From Deltaproteobacteria bacterium (GTDB lineage Bacteria; Desulfobacterota; Desulfobulbia; Desulfobulbales; SURF-16), in assembly GCA_016219175.1 (NCBI GenBank), contig JACRCD010000039.1, positions 62,001 to 126,000 of the forward strand: a stretch of DNA of 64,000 nucleotides. The letters run 5' to 3'. This document shows positions 31,629 through 40,415 of this stretch, piece after piece; position 1 is the first letter of the stretch, and every line of letters starts with the position of its first letter. Both the position numbers and the translations under genes were made by a program. The notes below the pieces were generated by a model. The model saw only the letters and a program-made list of their open reading frames with translations, did no database searches and was not told the origin of the DNA.

Positions 31629-33107
31629 CTACCACCGTATGAGCTCTTTGGAGGCAGATAATTCCACCATCACCAGATGTTCGTCATAGCCTGGCACCAA
31701 GTCATTGCTGCTCAGAAGTTTTGAGAAAGTATAGCGGCAGGTCACGGCGAACCAGCGCATAAATGAATAGCTTATGGATGCGCCTGCCGAATAGTCGTCA
31801 AAATTTTCTTTGCTGCCGGCAAGCAGCCACAGGTAGCGTTTTTCATAGGAGGCATCCAGTGTGCCCGTTGTGTTTTCAAACAGCTCATAGGTCAGCCCCC
31901 CATCCACACCCCACGTTTCCCGGAGATCATCCCAGGAGCCATCTTTTTTCTGCCGGTCAAATAAAGTGCTTGCCCCAAAGGTAACGGACCCCCTCTGCAA
32001 ACGTTTTGCAAGGCCCGCGTTCAGGCCGAACCCGCTTTCATCGGCATTAAACTCCCTGGAGAGATAATTTCCCAGCAGAGCAGTAGTCAGCCGGGTTTCG
32101 GCGCTGAAATCATGATTCCATGCCAGTTCCCCTGTCTGGTCGGCAATATCCTCACTGCCCTCTGCCAGTCCGACAATATTGAGGTCGCCGTCCTGAAAAT
32201 TTGAATTGTCATAGCCGTAGGAAAGGGTAAGCTGGTCAGCGGGACTGACGGTGTAGCCAACGGTAAAAAGGGTATTATTTTCGCTCAGGTCGCTTTCGGA
32301 ATCGTACTGTCCCTTGGTGAATTCGTAGCTGACCGAGGTGAGCCATTGGGGGGTAAAGCGGTAGGAAAGACTGACGTGGGGAGAGTGCTCATAATATTCG
32401 CTGATGTCCGAGGAGCGGTCGTCATTGCTAAAATACCTATAGCCCAGGGTCAGGATGCTTTCCCTAGCAAACTCATACTCTGCCGCCACGGAAAACTCGT
32501 TGTCCCAATAACGTCTGCGTCCCTCCGTGTTTGACAGAAGGCGGTCAACTTCCCGCTGGACGATGGGCGAGGCCAGGGCATAACGCGGCCCCAGTTCCGT
32601 CAGGACCGAAAGATAGTCATCCGGGGTGTAATCAATTTCCGGAAAGAGCAAGCGGGCCACTTCCGCCTGCTCGTAAAGGCCTGAGCGACGAAAACGTTCC
32701 GTGATGCTCAGCGTTGGGTCCAGATCCGTACGGGGGGAATCATCATTATAGGAAAAGCTGTCGGACACCGTTACTTGCAAATACTGCGAAATTTCCCTGC
32801 TGCCGGAAAAAGACAGGCCATGACTGAAATCCCGTTGGTCGCGGCGTTGGTCCCAGCTCAGATCCGAATTGCCCACCAAGGTAAATTCATCCTTTTCCCC
32901 GGTGGAAACCAAGGTCAATACCGGCAGTGCTGTTGTCGTCCATTGACTTACCTCATCATGATCCAGCCGGAAAATATTGGAATTATATTCCTGCTGCAGG
33001 CCAATGCTGCCCGCCAGGCTGGTCTCCCGGCAACTGACCTGGTCAGGGCTGTAAAGCTGAAAACCGAACAATAAACTGCCGAGTACGATGAAATTTTTTC
33101 TATCCAC
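31629..33107 (-). CDS. Outer-membrane beta-barrel protein of the exopolysaccharide cluster
   Basis: 492 residues. A short N-terminal hydrophobic stretch (FIVLGSLLFGFQLY) is a weak signal peptide, followed by repeated amphipathic beta strands with aromatic ends (LSYRFTPQWLTSVSYEF, LTLSYGYDNSNF, CRYTFSKLLSSNDLVPGY). This fits a 14-18 strand barrel. The family resembles the uncharacterised exosortase-associated outer-membrane proteins (TIGR03016). It probably forms the outer-membrane pore or anchor for the polymer. No enzyme motif was seen. Confidence 0.8.
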   Translation of the reverse strand: MDRKNFIVLGSLLFGFQLYSPDQVSCRETSLAGSIGLQQEYNSNIFRLDHDEVSQWTTTALPVLTLVSTGEKDEFTLVGNSDLSWDQRRDQRDFSHGLSFSGSREISQYLQVTVSDSFSYNDDSPRTDLDPTLSITERFRRSGLYEQAEVARLLFPEIDYTPDDYLSVLTELGPRYALASPIVQREVDRLLSNTEGRRRYWDNEFSVAAEYEFARESILTLGYRYFSNDDRSSDISEYYEHSPHVSLSYRFTPQWLTSVSYEFTKGQYDSESDLSENNTLFTVGYTVSPADQLTLSYGYDNSNFQDGDLNIVGLAEGSEDIADQTGELAWNHDFSAETRLTTALLGNYLSREFNADESGFGLNAGLAKRLQRGSVTFGASTLFDRQKKDGSWDDLRETWGVDGGLTYELFENTTGTLDASYEKRYLWLLAGSKENFDDYSAGASISYSFMRWFAVTCRYTFSKLLSSNDLVPGYDEHLVMVELSASKELIRW

Positions 33108-33146
33108 TGTTCACGCCGCCGGTATAATTTGTTTTTTATGAAGTCT

Positions 33147-33743
33147 CTATGGGACAATAACGGTATCACCGGGGGCAATAATGATGTTCTGCTGCAGATT
33201 CTTCCCCTTGACAAAGGCATCATAATCAAAGTTTATGAATTCCTCTTTGCCGCCTTCCCGTCTCACCACCTTGATCTCTTCCTTCTTGGCCCATTCCTGA
33301 AAACCTCCGCTTCTGGCTATGGCCTGTAAAATCGTCAGGGGGAACTCTATGGGAAACTCGCCGGGCTGCCCGACCTGCCCGACAATATAATAGCGGCGGC
33401 TGCGGTTTTCCGCGAGAATGACCGAAACAGCCGGCTCGGTTACCAGTTCGGAAATTTTTTTCTCCAAAAATTTTTCAAGTTCACTTGGCGTTTTTCCCGC
33501 CGCCTGCACATCCCCGGCCAGTGGCAAGGAGATTTTGCCATCGAGCCGAACCTTGACCGTTCGCGACAGATCCGGTTCCTTCCAGACCTGGATCTCCAGA
33601 ACATCACCAACACCCAGCAAATAATCTTGTTCCATGTCGGCTGTTTGATCCGCCGTCAACACGGAAGGGAGGCTGAAGGCAAGAAATGCTACGAAATAAA
33701 CAACAAAAAAGAACATGCTCGCTTTAGTATTTCCCCTAATCAC
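33147..33743 (-). CDS. Periplasmic polysaccharide export protein (Wza-like, SLBB domain)
   Basis: About 198 residues from a GTG at 33743. That start is chosen because GGAGGAG lies five bases upstream, while longer and shorter ATG starts (33791, 33716) have no ribosome site. A signal peptide (FFFVVYFVAFLAFSLPSVLT) is followed by the polysaccharide export domain (YLLGVGDVLEIQVWKEPDLS) and an SLBB-like region (YYIVGQVGQPGEFPIEFPLT), ending in APGDTVIVP. No lipobox cysteine is present, unlike Wza. First gene of the exopolysaccharide operon. Confidence 0.9.
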   Translation of the reverse strand: MIRGNTKASMFFFVVYFVAFLAFSLPSVLTADQTADMEQDYLLGVGDVLEIQVWKEPDLSRTVKVRLDGKISLPLAGDVQAAGKTPSELEKFLEKKISELVTEPAVSVILAENRSRRYYIVGQVGQPGEFPIEFPLTILQAIARSGGFQEWAKKEEIKVVRREGGKEEFINFDYDAFVKGKNLQQNIIIAPGDTVIVP

Positions 33744-33788
33744 GGAACTCCTCCAGCATACGGTAAAGCCTTCTTGATAAAAAAAATT

Positions 33789-33808
33789 CATAACTTTTTT
33801 ATGTTATG
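33789..33808. promoter_or_regulatory. Inverted repeat before the exopolysaccharide operon
   Basis: CATAAC (33789-33794) and GTTATG (33803-33808) with an 8-base A/T spacer lie about 46 bases upstream of the export-protein GTG. A candidate operator in the promoter region; the regulator is unknown. Confidence 0.3.
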
Positions 33809-33865
33809 CTCAGCCACATAAAAACGCAACAACATTCTAGAAGAGGAAATAAATGTAATTTTTTT

Positions 33866-33892
33866 TTAAGTTTGTGAAAAGAAAGTCGATAT
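33866..33892 (+). promoter_or_regulatory. Sigma-28 (FliA) promoter of flgM
   Basis: TTAAGTTT, 11 bases, then GTCGATAT. The flagellar sigma-28 consensus is TAAAGTTT-N11-GCCGATAA, so 7 of 8 and 6 of 8 positions match with exact spacing. It is 85 bases before flgM on the same strand, consistent with FliA driving its own anti-sigma factor as a late class gene. Confidence 0.8.
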
Positions 33893-33977
33893 GGTAATTA
33901 GAGGTAAGTGTGTGTTTGATACGAACAGGCAGTAATATCCCTATAAGCAAGGGCTCAAGGGCGGAGAGGAGCTGATC

Positions 33978-34286
33978 ATGAAATTAACGGATGCAATTTC
34001 CCAGATCAGGACAGACAGTAAGGTTGAGGTGAAAAAAAATCGCAAAACGGAGGTTGGTCTCGAAGGCCCCGGTCTTTCAGGCTCCGACAAGGTTGATCTT
34101 TCCAGCAGTTCACGGGATGTGCAGAAAATGAAAGAGATACTGGATCAGACCCCCCTGATGCGCATGGAAATGATCGAGTCCTTAAAAAAGCAGATTGATG
34201 AGGGAACCTACCGGGTAGATGCCCGGGATATCGCCGATAAAATGATGGAAGATCTTCTTTCTGAAGATACGCTCCTGCACGAATAA
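33978..34286 (+). CDS. flgM: Anti-sigma-28 factor FlgM
   Basis: 102 residues with the conserved FlgM C-terminal half: DKVDLSSSSRDVQKMKEIL, MRMEMIESLKKQIDEGTY and VDARDIADKMMEDLL. The N-terminus is Lys-rich and probably disordered, as in other FlgM proteins. It binds FliA in the cytoplasm and is exported through the completed hook, releasing late-gene transcription. A GGAGAGGAG ribosome site precedes the ATG. It is convergent with fliW, with a shared terminator between. Confidence 0.96.
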   Translation: MKLTDAISQIRTDSKVEVKKNRKTEVGLEGPGLSGSDKVDLSSSSRDVQKMKEILDQTPLMRMEMIESLKKQIDEGTYRVDARDIADKMMEDLLSEDTLLHE

Positions 34287-34317
34287 TTTTCAGAAAACCA
34301 TAAAGAAGCGTTTGCAC

Positions 34318-34346
34318 AAAAAGCCGGCTGCAGCCGGCTTTTTTGT
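34318..34346. terminator. Bidirectional terminator between flgM and fliW
   Basis: AAAAAGCCGGC and GCCGGCTTTTTT flank a four-base TGCA loop. A-run and T-run lie on either side, so it can stop both flgM (plus) and the fliW-csrA transcript (minus). Confidence 0.92.
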
Positions 34347-34361
34347 GTCTTTTTTCTGTCT

Positions 34362-34844
34362 TCATGATTTTGCCGGGAAGAGTTTCCGGCACGGATCATA
34401 TTGATGAGGATCAAGAACAACTTGCACTGCAAGCTTTCTTTGGGAGTTCAACACAATCGGCCCTAAAAAATTTGCCGTCATCTCCAGTGGGTTTTCCTTA
34501 GGAATGGTCAGGATCAAAAGGATGTCCTTGTCGCTGTCTGAAGTTATCATCAGCTCCTTTAGCGATTGGCGCGGTATTTCCGGTTGATAATCCATGTTCA
34601 GGAGCGTGGCGGGAATAACAACGAAAGCCAGGTCCGGATTATCAAGGGACTGCAGCCACATCAACGGTGATTTCTTGCTGTGGGATTTTAAAATAAAACG
34701 TTTTGATTCGGGAAACCCCAGCAGGGGGCTGAGCATGCGAATAATTCGTTTCTCGTCGACCGAAATTTCACCAAACCTGCTGGTCTGCACCATGATGTTT
34801 TGTTCAGCTCCCGGCTGAACCATATCCTGTGGTAATGCGTTCAT
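34362..34844 (-). CDS. fliW: Flagellar assembly factor FliW
   Basis: 160 residues with FliW hallmarks: FGEISVDEKRIIRMLSPLLG, FPESKRFIL, LMWLQSLDNPDLAFVVI, LTIPKENPLEMTANFLGPIV and NSQRKLAVQVVL. It binds CsrA, and competes with flagellin for this, so that csrA-repressed flagellin mRNA is freed. It is 5 bases from csrA, the classical pair. Confidence 0.96.
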   Translation of the reverse strand: MNALPQDMVQPGAEQNIMVQTSRFGEISVDEKRIIRMLSPLLGFPESKRFILKSHSKKSPLMWLQSLDNPDLAFVVIPATLLNMDYQPEIPRQSLKELMITSDSDKDILLILTIPKENPLEMTANFLGPIVLNSQRKLAVQVVLDPHQYDPCRKLFPAKS

Positions 34845-34849
34845 TGTCG

Positions 34850-35089
34850 TTACTCGTTCCTTTTCAAAGGGAAAACATCGGCCAGAATTGATAAGTCATC
34901 CGGTGAATCCAATGCGGCTTTTTTATTTTCTTCAAGAATACGCAGATAAATTTCCTCACGATGTATTATGACCTGGTCCGGGGCCTCAACGCCAAGTTTG
35001 ACAAGGCCCCCTTTGCTTTCCAGGACTCTGACCTTGATGTCACCGGCAATAATAATCGCCTCGCCAACCTTTCTGGAGAGGATGAGCAT
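34850..35089 (-). CDS. csrA: Carbon storage regulator CsrA
   Basis: 79 residues starting MLILSRKVGEAIIIAGDIKV, with REEIYLRILEENKKAA. The C-terminal extension after residue 60 is longer than in E. coli CsrA (61 residues), as is usual where FliW is present. It is an mRNA-binding dimer that represses flagellin and other translation. It lies in the flgL-csrA-fliW order seen in many flagellar operons. Confidence 0.98.
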   Translation of the reverse strand: MLILSRKVGEAIIIAGDIKVRVLESKGGLVKLGVEAPDQVIIHREEIYLRILEENKKAALDSPDDLSILADVFPLKRNE

Positions 35090-35188
35090 ATGATGTGTCT
35101 CCTAAAGAAGTGTCTGAACTGGAAATGGGCACAGAGGCCCGCGTCGCCGGAATTGCCATAAGCGCGGTTTATACTGTAACACTTCTTC

Positions 35189-37879
35189 CTACAAATAATC
35201 AACAAGGCTGAGTTGCATAGTCTTGGCCGCGGCACTCAGTGCGGCCTGGTAGGAAACTTCCAGGGCTTTAAGATTCAGTATGGCTTCGGTCAGGTCAGTG
35301 TCCTCTTTTTCCGAAAGATTTTCCTTGGTTGCCAGTTCCAGATTGCCATAAATCTGTTCCTGAATGGTGATGCGATTGGCCCTGGCGCCAAAATCCGCAA
35401 TCTGCGAGGAGAGAGAGGTCAGCACGTTGTCCAGATCCGCCAGGGACTTGGTCAGCCCCTGATTCTGCAGCTCAGCGGCATTAATACCCAAGGCGTTAAG
35501 GGTGTTGCTGTTGTCTGCGCCGACATTAAAGGTGTACCGAGACGGGTCCGAGCTGTCGATATGCAGGTGTCCGCTGGAGTCCCAGCTGCTTGTTAATCCG
35601 GGGATGCCGTTAATTTTCTGGGCTATTGTTTCCGGGGTGTCAAGGGTGATGTCCACGGCGATCTTCATCTCAACATCAAGAGGGGGATAGACATCGTGGT
35701 CTGTCACGGTGATGGTGAAATCGCCGCTCTGGAATTTTTCCTCCAGAGGGTCTTCCGGATCATTGAGGGTCTCCAGAGGCACATAAATGTTGTCCTGGGC
35801 GTGGATGCTGCTGACAAAGGTGAAATTCTGGCCCCGCAGATAGTCCTCAATCTCCTTGAGAACTTGGAAAGCGCCCGTGTTGGAGACGGCATCCTCGCCG
35901 TTCTTGGCGACTTCGATAGCGCTTTTGGCCCCGACCTTTATCTCGGCATCGTTGTCCCGGTCCCCGGCATAGCGGACGTTGTTTTCAAGACGGGCGATGG
36001 AGAGCACGGATAGTTTTCCGTCAGCGGCCACATCGGTTGCCTCACGCGTAGAAGCTGATCCTCCTGAAAGACCTATGGCGGCGAGTCCCGGCTCCTCGCC
36101 TCCGGGAGGATAGGCGGAGGTGAGACTGCTTTCCAGCATGAAGGTGCGGTCGGAGAGTAGCTGGATCTTGCCGGAGTAAACCCTGTCCGCCGTGCCGGTT
36201 GGCGGAGCGCCATTCAGATGGGTGATGGAATTTCCCGTGGCGGTCGTCTGGACATGGAGATTGCGGCCGTCTATGGCCTTGAGGCCGATGTTGCCGGCGG
36301 AAGTACGGGTTGCCACCACGCCGGTGGCTGCCTGCTGAGCATTGATGGCGTTGAGCAGCACATTATCGGCATCACCGGCAACAACGGCTGTCGGCCCCAA
36401 GGCGGCAAAGATGTCGATGCCATTGATCAGCAAATCTCCGCTGTCAATGGTGCCGGCCGAAGCCGCCACGGGAGCCTGCCGGAATACGGGGGTCACTTCC
36501 GCGGTTACCCCTGTGCCGGGCACGGTCTGGCCGCCGGGATTTACCCAATCCTGGGAGATGCTGTTAATGGCAGCGGCTTTGGCCGCGGCGGATGAAGAGG
36601 CAAAGACATCTGAAACGCCATCCGAGGTGATGGTGTCCACGGAGATGCCGTTGATTTCCAAATCCCCCGGGGCAAGGCGATAGCCGTAAACCAGGAGGCC
36701 ATCGTTTGCCTCATCGGCTGCGCCGACCCCTCCCCCTCCCAGGCCGAGAAGGTCCAGGACCGTATCGTCGGTGTAGTTGGTGCTGCTGAGCTCAAACGGT
36801 TCTGTTGACTGCAGCGAAATTCTGCCGGTGTTGCTTGCCGCCCCCAGGGCATGGGCCCCCACAGCCAGCCCGGATGCGGCTGCCGGCGGGCCGGCGGGAT
36901 TAGCGGTCTCGGTAAGGGCGGTGATGTCTATGGCGGACTCGTCGCCCGCCATGGCATTTGTCAGAATAACGGTGCCGGCCGCGCCGCCGTTCGTGCCATC
37001 GCCCAGCACGGCTTGCACCCCGGTCTGGCCCGTATACTGGTTTAAGGCGGTAACCGCGTCCGCGGCCGGTGTGACCCCGGCTGTCGTGTAGTTGATGGTA
37101 ACGCCGTTCAGGGTGATGCTGACATCGGTCGGGTTGGCGCTTGCCGTTTCCGCGCCCCCGGCATAGAGGGTTGTCAGGGTTGCGGTAACCGGAGTTGTGC
37201 CGGGGGGCCAGACAATATTGTTGATGGCGGTCTTCAGGTTGTCCCCCCCGCTCATATTCAGCCCGAAGCTGGTACCCGCGCTCAGCACGACTGCCCCCGC
37301 ATCTTCACCATTGATCAGCAGATCACCGGCGGCAAGATCCGTCGTGCCCACCGTGCCGGAGAGCATGGATTCAAGAACGGGAAAACTGGCGCCGTTGATG
37401 CGGTAGCCGTCAATATAGCCAAGCATGAAAGGCGTGGGTTCCGTTGCCGTATAGCCCGTGGTTCTATAACCGCCGAAGACATATTTCCCGTCCCAGCGCG
37501 TATTGGCCAAGGTTACGGCCTGTTCAAGATAAAGATGTATCTCATCGGCCACATATGTTCGTGTTGTTGGGTTCTGGCTGTCGTTGATGGCGATCAGGGT
37601 CTGGCTCTTGCTGTTTGTGATCAGTTGCTTTATGCCGGTGAGCGCTTCCTCGGAGGCGGCGATCATGGATCCGCCAAAAGAGATATTTGACTTATACTGA
37701 ACTATTTCAGCCAGTGTCGAACGCATGCCCAGGGCGCTGATTAAATTGACGGGATCATCGGAGATCTTTGACATCTGCTTGCCGGAAGAGATCTGGCTGT
37801 TGATTTTCCACATTTCATTTGTAATCTTGTTCAGATTGCTGCCGATCATACTGTAGATGGTATTAAGGGTCGTTCGCAT
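35189..37879 (-). CDS. flgL: Hook-filament junction protein FlgL with a very large insert
   Basis: 896 residues, two to three times a usual FlgL. Conserved flagellin-like ends are present: MRTTLNTIYSMIGSNLNKIT with SSGKQMSKISDDP at the N-terminus, and NLSEKEDTDLTEAILNLKAL with YQAALSAAAKTMQLSLVDYL at the C-terminus. The centre (about 180-640) is made of repeated Flagellin_IN-like modules, each opening with GDL-(I/L)ING (about 185, 405 and 481). One module (about 182-398) clearly resembles FlgK residues 357-588. The insert should face the outside of the junction. The frame is open throughout, so no frameshift is needed. One base separates it from flgK. Confidence 0.93.
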   Translation of the reverse strand: MRTTLNTIYSMIGSNLNKITNEMWKINSQISSGKQMSKISDDPVNLISALGMRSTLAEIVQYKSNISFGGSMIAASEEALTGIKQLITNSKSQTLIAINDSQNPTTRTYVADEIHLYLEQAVTLANTRWDGKYVFGGYRTTGYTATEPTPFMLGYIDGYRINGASFPVLESMLSGTVGTTDLAAGDLLINGEDAGAVVLSAGTSFGLNMSGGDNLKTAINNIVWPPGTTPVTATLTTLYAGGAETASANPTDVSITLNGVTINYTTAGVTPAADAVTALNQYTGQTGVQAVLGDGTNGGAAGTVILTNAMAGDESAIDITALTETANPAGPPAAASGLAVGAHALGAASNTGRISLQSTEPFELSSTNYTDDTVLDLLGLGGGGVGAADEANDGLLVYGYRLAPGDLEINGISVDTITSDGVSDVFASSSAAAKAAAINSISQDWVNPGGQTVPGTGVTAEVTPVFRQAPVAASAGTIDSGDLLINGIDIFAALGPTAVVAGDADNVLLNAINAQQAATGVVATRTSAGNIGLKAIDGRNLHVQTTATGNSITHLNGAPPTGTADRVYSGKIQLLSDRTFMLESSLTSAYPPGGEEPGLAAIGLSGGSASTREATDVAADGKLSVLSIARLENNVRYAGDRDNDAEIKVGAKSAIEVAKNGEDAVSNTGAFQVLKEIEDYLRGQNFTFVSSIHAQDNIYVPLETLNDPEDPLEEKFQSGDFTITVTDHDVYPPLDVEMKIAVDITLDTPETIAQKINGIPGLTSSWDSSGHLHIDSSDPSRYTFNVGADNSNTLNALGINAAELQNQGLTKSLADLDNVLTSLSSQIADFGARANRITIQEQIYGNLELATKENLSEKEDTDLTEAILNLKALEVSYQAALSAAAKTMQLSLVDYL

Positions 37880-37880
37880 A

Positions 37881-40409
37881 TCACACCGCCTGCAGCAAAG
37901 TCTGCATCATCTCATCAGCAGAGGTTATCAGCTTGGCTGCTGCGGAATAAGCCTGCTGAAATTTGATCAGATCCGCCATCTCCTCATCAAGGGAAACTCC
38001 GGACGTGGCGTCACGCATGGCGTTCATCTGATCGGTAATGAGCGTATTGTATTCATAGTCCCTGTCGACCGTGCGGCCTTTTAAGCCGATATCGCCAACC
38101 AGGGTGTTATAGAAGCCGCCAAGGGTGTCGGATTTTCCCCCGGTGAAACGGACGTATTCGTTGCTTTGAATATTCGTGATCAGCAGGGCATTGGCTTGGT
38201 CACCCCGGAATATTTCGCCGATGGTGCTGACTTGCCCAGCGGCGATATACTCAACGTTTTGCTCAACGACTCCGTTAATACCGATGGAGTCGGCGCTGGA
38301 GCCGGAAAAAAATGTGTTAATTCCTGCTGTGGCAAGAAAATTTGAGGTGTCGCCGCCAAAGGCAAACTGGTGATCGGCGTCAGGGGTCAACACCAGTTTG
38401 TTATCCTTGATGCTGGCATTGAGCCAGGGGGTGGCCTCGCCACTGGCGTTGATAATGGAAATATTAATGGAATCGGCAACATCCTGCAGACTGTAGGCCC
38501 TTTCCAGAGACACTTCCACGGCTTGGGGCAGCGCCAGGGTATCATCGTTATTATAGAGCCAGATTTTAAAACTGCCGCCATCGGTCCGCAGTTCGTCGGA
38601 ATAGTCAAACCCCTGCATTGCAAACAGAACCTGGTTGTCCGTGGCCTCAAAGATGAGCTGCCCGTCACCGCCTTCATCCGTGCTGCTTCTGCTTCCACCG
38701 CCAAGTCCAAGCTGATCAAGGTAGAGATCGTCGACACCGGCATTGATATTGATGGAGTCTTTGTGGCTGAAGAGGGAAAGTTCGCCGGTATTATGGTCCG
38801 CATCCGCCACATAGGTGCCACTGGTCAGGCCCAGTTTGGTCTCTGACAGGAGAGGATCGGAGTCAATGCCGCTAATGATGATGCGTGACTCGTCCCCGGC
38901 GTTGGTGTTGCGCAGAATAATGGAATTGGCTGCTCCGCCGTTGTTGCCGTCGCCCACAGCAGCCTCAATGGTAATCTTGGGGATATTTTCGGGGACAGTG
39001 GTTGGATCGTTGTAGTCGTCAATCGCCTGATTGATGGCGGCCACCACGTTAGCGGCCAATGTCGCCGGATCCGTATCATCAGGAGGTCCTGAGGTGGAAT
39101 CAACAGTATAGCTGACATCAATGCCGTTAATTTGCAAGGTGATGACATTGCCATCCTCGCCTGCGCCCATGGCTGCCACCGCATCACCGGCAACCTGGGT
39201 GGTAAGTCTGGCCCGCACGCCGGTGATGGCCTCATTAATGGCCTGGGCGGTATTGTAGGTTTTGATATTGGCCAGACCAAATCGCGCCGTGGCCCCTTCA
39301 ATTTTGCCAATTTCCCTGTCATTAATCAGGAGGCGGCCGGCCTGGATGGTGTCTGTGGATGTGGCTGCATCTATTGTGCTGGTGAGAAGCGCGGTATTTT
39401 GCGCGGCGTCGTTGCTGGTCAGCTGCTCGGAAAAGCGGGTCAAACCTGCTCCCTGGCTGTGCTGCTGATTCACCTCCCGGATCAGGGCATTTGCCAAGGC
39501 ATCCAGACGGCCGAGATAATTTTCAGGGGTATCGGGATCGATGTTGCTGTAAATTTCCATCCAGCCGCCGATCTTACCGCCTATGGCCTCGCTTTCCGTC
39601 AGAGCGGCCGTCTTGAGGACATCGCCCTTGGAATTTTTGCTTATCCATTGCAGCTTGTCGTCAAGCAAGTCGATTTGCCAGTTTTCATCGTTTTCCACCA
39701 GGGTATGACCGTCACCCATGAGCACCGAATAGGCGCCGGTGTTCGTCTCAAAATAGTTGACCTCCAGATACTGGGACAGATCATTGAGCAGCAAATCACG
39801 CTGGTCCCGCAGGTCATTCTGCTGACGCACATCGGTCTCTGAAGCGGTGATTTTTACGTTCATCGCGGCGATCTGGCTTGTGAGCATATTGACGTCGGCA
39901 ACAGCGGCGTTGAGGCTGCTGTTGATGTCAAAACGGGTCCGGGTTATTTCGGCGGCCATGCTGTTTAACTGATCGATAACGATTTTGGCCTTCTGTACCG
40001 CCGCACCACGGGCGGAAATATTTTCCGGATAGCTGGAAAGTGTCTGCCAGCTTGCCCAGAATTCACTCATCAGCTCGTTGACGGCAAGGCCGGGGGCTTC
40101 ATTGAAAGAGGTTTCCACCAACCGCATTGATTCCTGCTGGGCCTGCAGATTGCTGAGCGAGGAGTTCTGGTCAGACATTCTTTTGACCATGAATTGATCG
40201 TAATGGCGGTTAATCTTCAGACTCTGCACGCCATTGCCGAAAAAACCCGAGGCATCAGGCGTGGGAATTGCCGGCGTCAGAGCAAGGGATTGCCTGGTGT
40301 AGCCCGGGGTATCCACATTGGCGATATTATGGCCTACCACGGAAACGGATTGCTGGTGGGAAAGCAGGGCCTCCTTGGCAGTGTTTAATATCTGGGAAAT
40401 ACCGATCAT
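37881..40409 (-). CDS. flgK: Hook-filament junction protein FlgK with a shared insert
   Basis: 842 residues (typical FlgK about 450-650). Conserved N-terminus GHNIANVDTPGYTRQSLALT and C-terminal block GVSLDEEMADLIKFQQAYSA are intact, as are LRDQRDLLLNDLSQYLEV and the FFSGSSADSIGING region. An extra module at about 357-588 begins AGRLLINDREIGKIEG, contains GDGNNGGAANSIILRNTNAG, and ends near GDGQLIFEA. It aligns with the FlgL module at 182-398. Exported by the flagellar system; joins hook to FlgL. Confidence 0.95.
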   Translation of the reverse strand: MIGISQILNTAKEALLSHQQSVSVVGHNIANVDTPGYTRQSLALTPAIPTPDASGFFGNGVQSLKINRHYDQFMVKRMSDQNSSLSNLQAQQESMRLVETSFNEAPGLAVNELMSEFWASWQTLSSYPENISARGAAVQKAKIVIDQLNSMAAEITRTRFDINSSLNAAVADVNMLTSQIAAMNVKITASETDVRQQNDLRDQRDLLLNDLSQYLEVNYFETNTGAYSVLMGDGHTLVENDENWQIDLLDDKLQWISKNSKGDVLKTAALTESEAIGGKIGGWMEIYSNIDPDTPENYLGRLDALANALIREVNQQHSQGAGLTRFSEQLTSNDAAQNTALLTSTIDAATSTDTIQAGRLLINDREIGKIEGATARFGLANIKTYNTAQAINEAITGVRARLTTQVAGDAVAAMGAGEDGNVITLQINGIDVSYTVDSTSGPPDDTDPATLAANVVAAINQAIDDYNDPTTVPENIPKITIEAAVGDGNNGGAANSIILRNTNAGDESRIIISGIDSDPLLSETKLGLTSGTYVADADHNTGELSLFSHKDSININAGVDDLYLDQLGLGGGSRSSTDEGGDGQLIFEATDNQVLFAMQGFDYSDELRTDGGSFKIWLYNNDDTLALPQAVEVSLERAYSLQDVADSINISIINASGEATPWLNASIKDNKLVLTPDADHQFAFGGDTSNFLATAGINTFFSGSSADSIGINGVVEQNVEYIAAGQVSTIGEIFRGDQANALLITNIQSNEYVRFTGGKSDTLGGFYNTLVGDIGLKGRTVDRDYEYNTLITDQMNAMRDATSGVSLDEEMADLIKFQQAYSAAAKLITSADEMMQTLLQAV

Positions 40410-40415
40410 TGTTGT

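Noticed and set aside
35189-37879. FlgL as a misassembled fusion of several genes
   Set aside because: Flagellin-type N- and C-termini are both intact in one open frame, and the central repeats are related to the FlgK insert.
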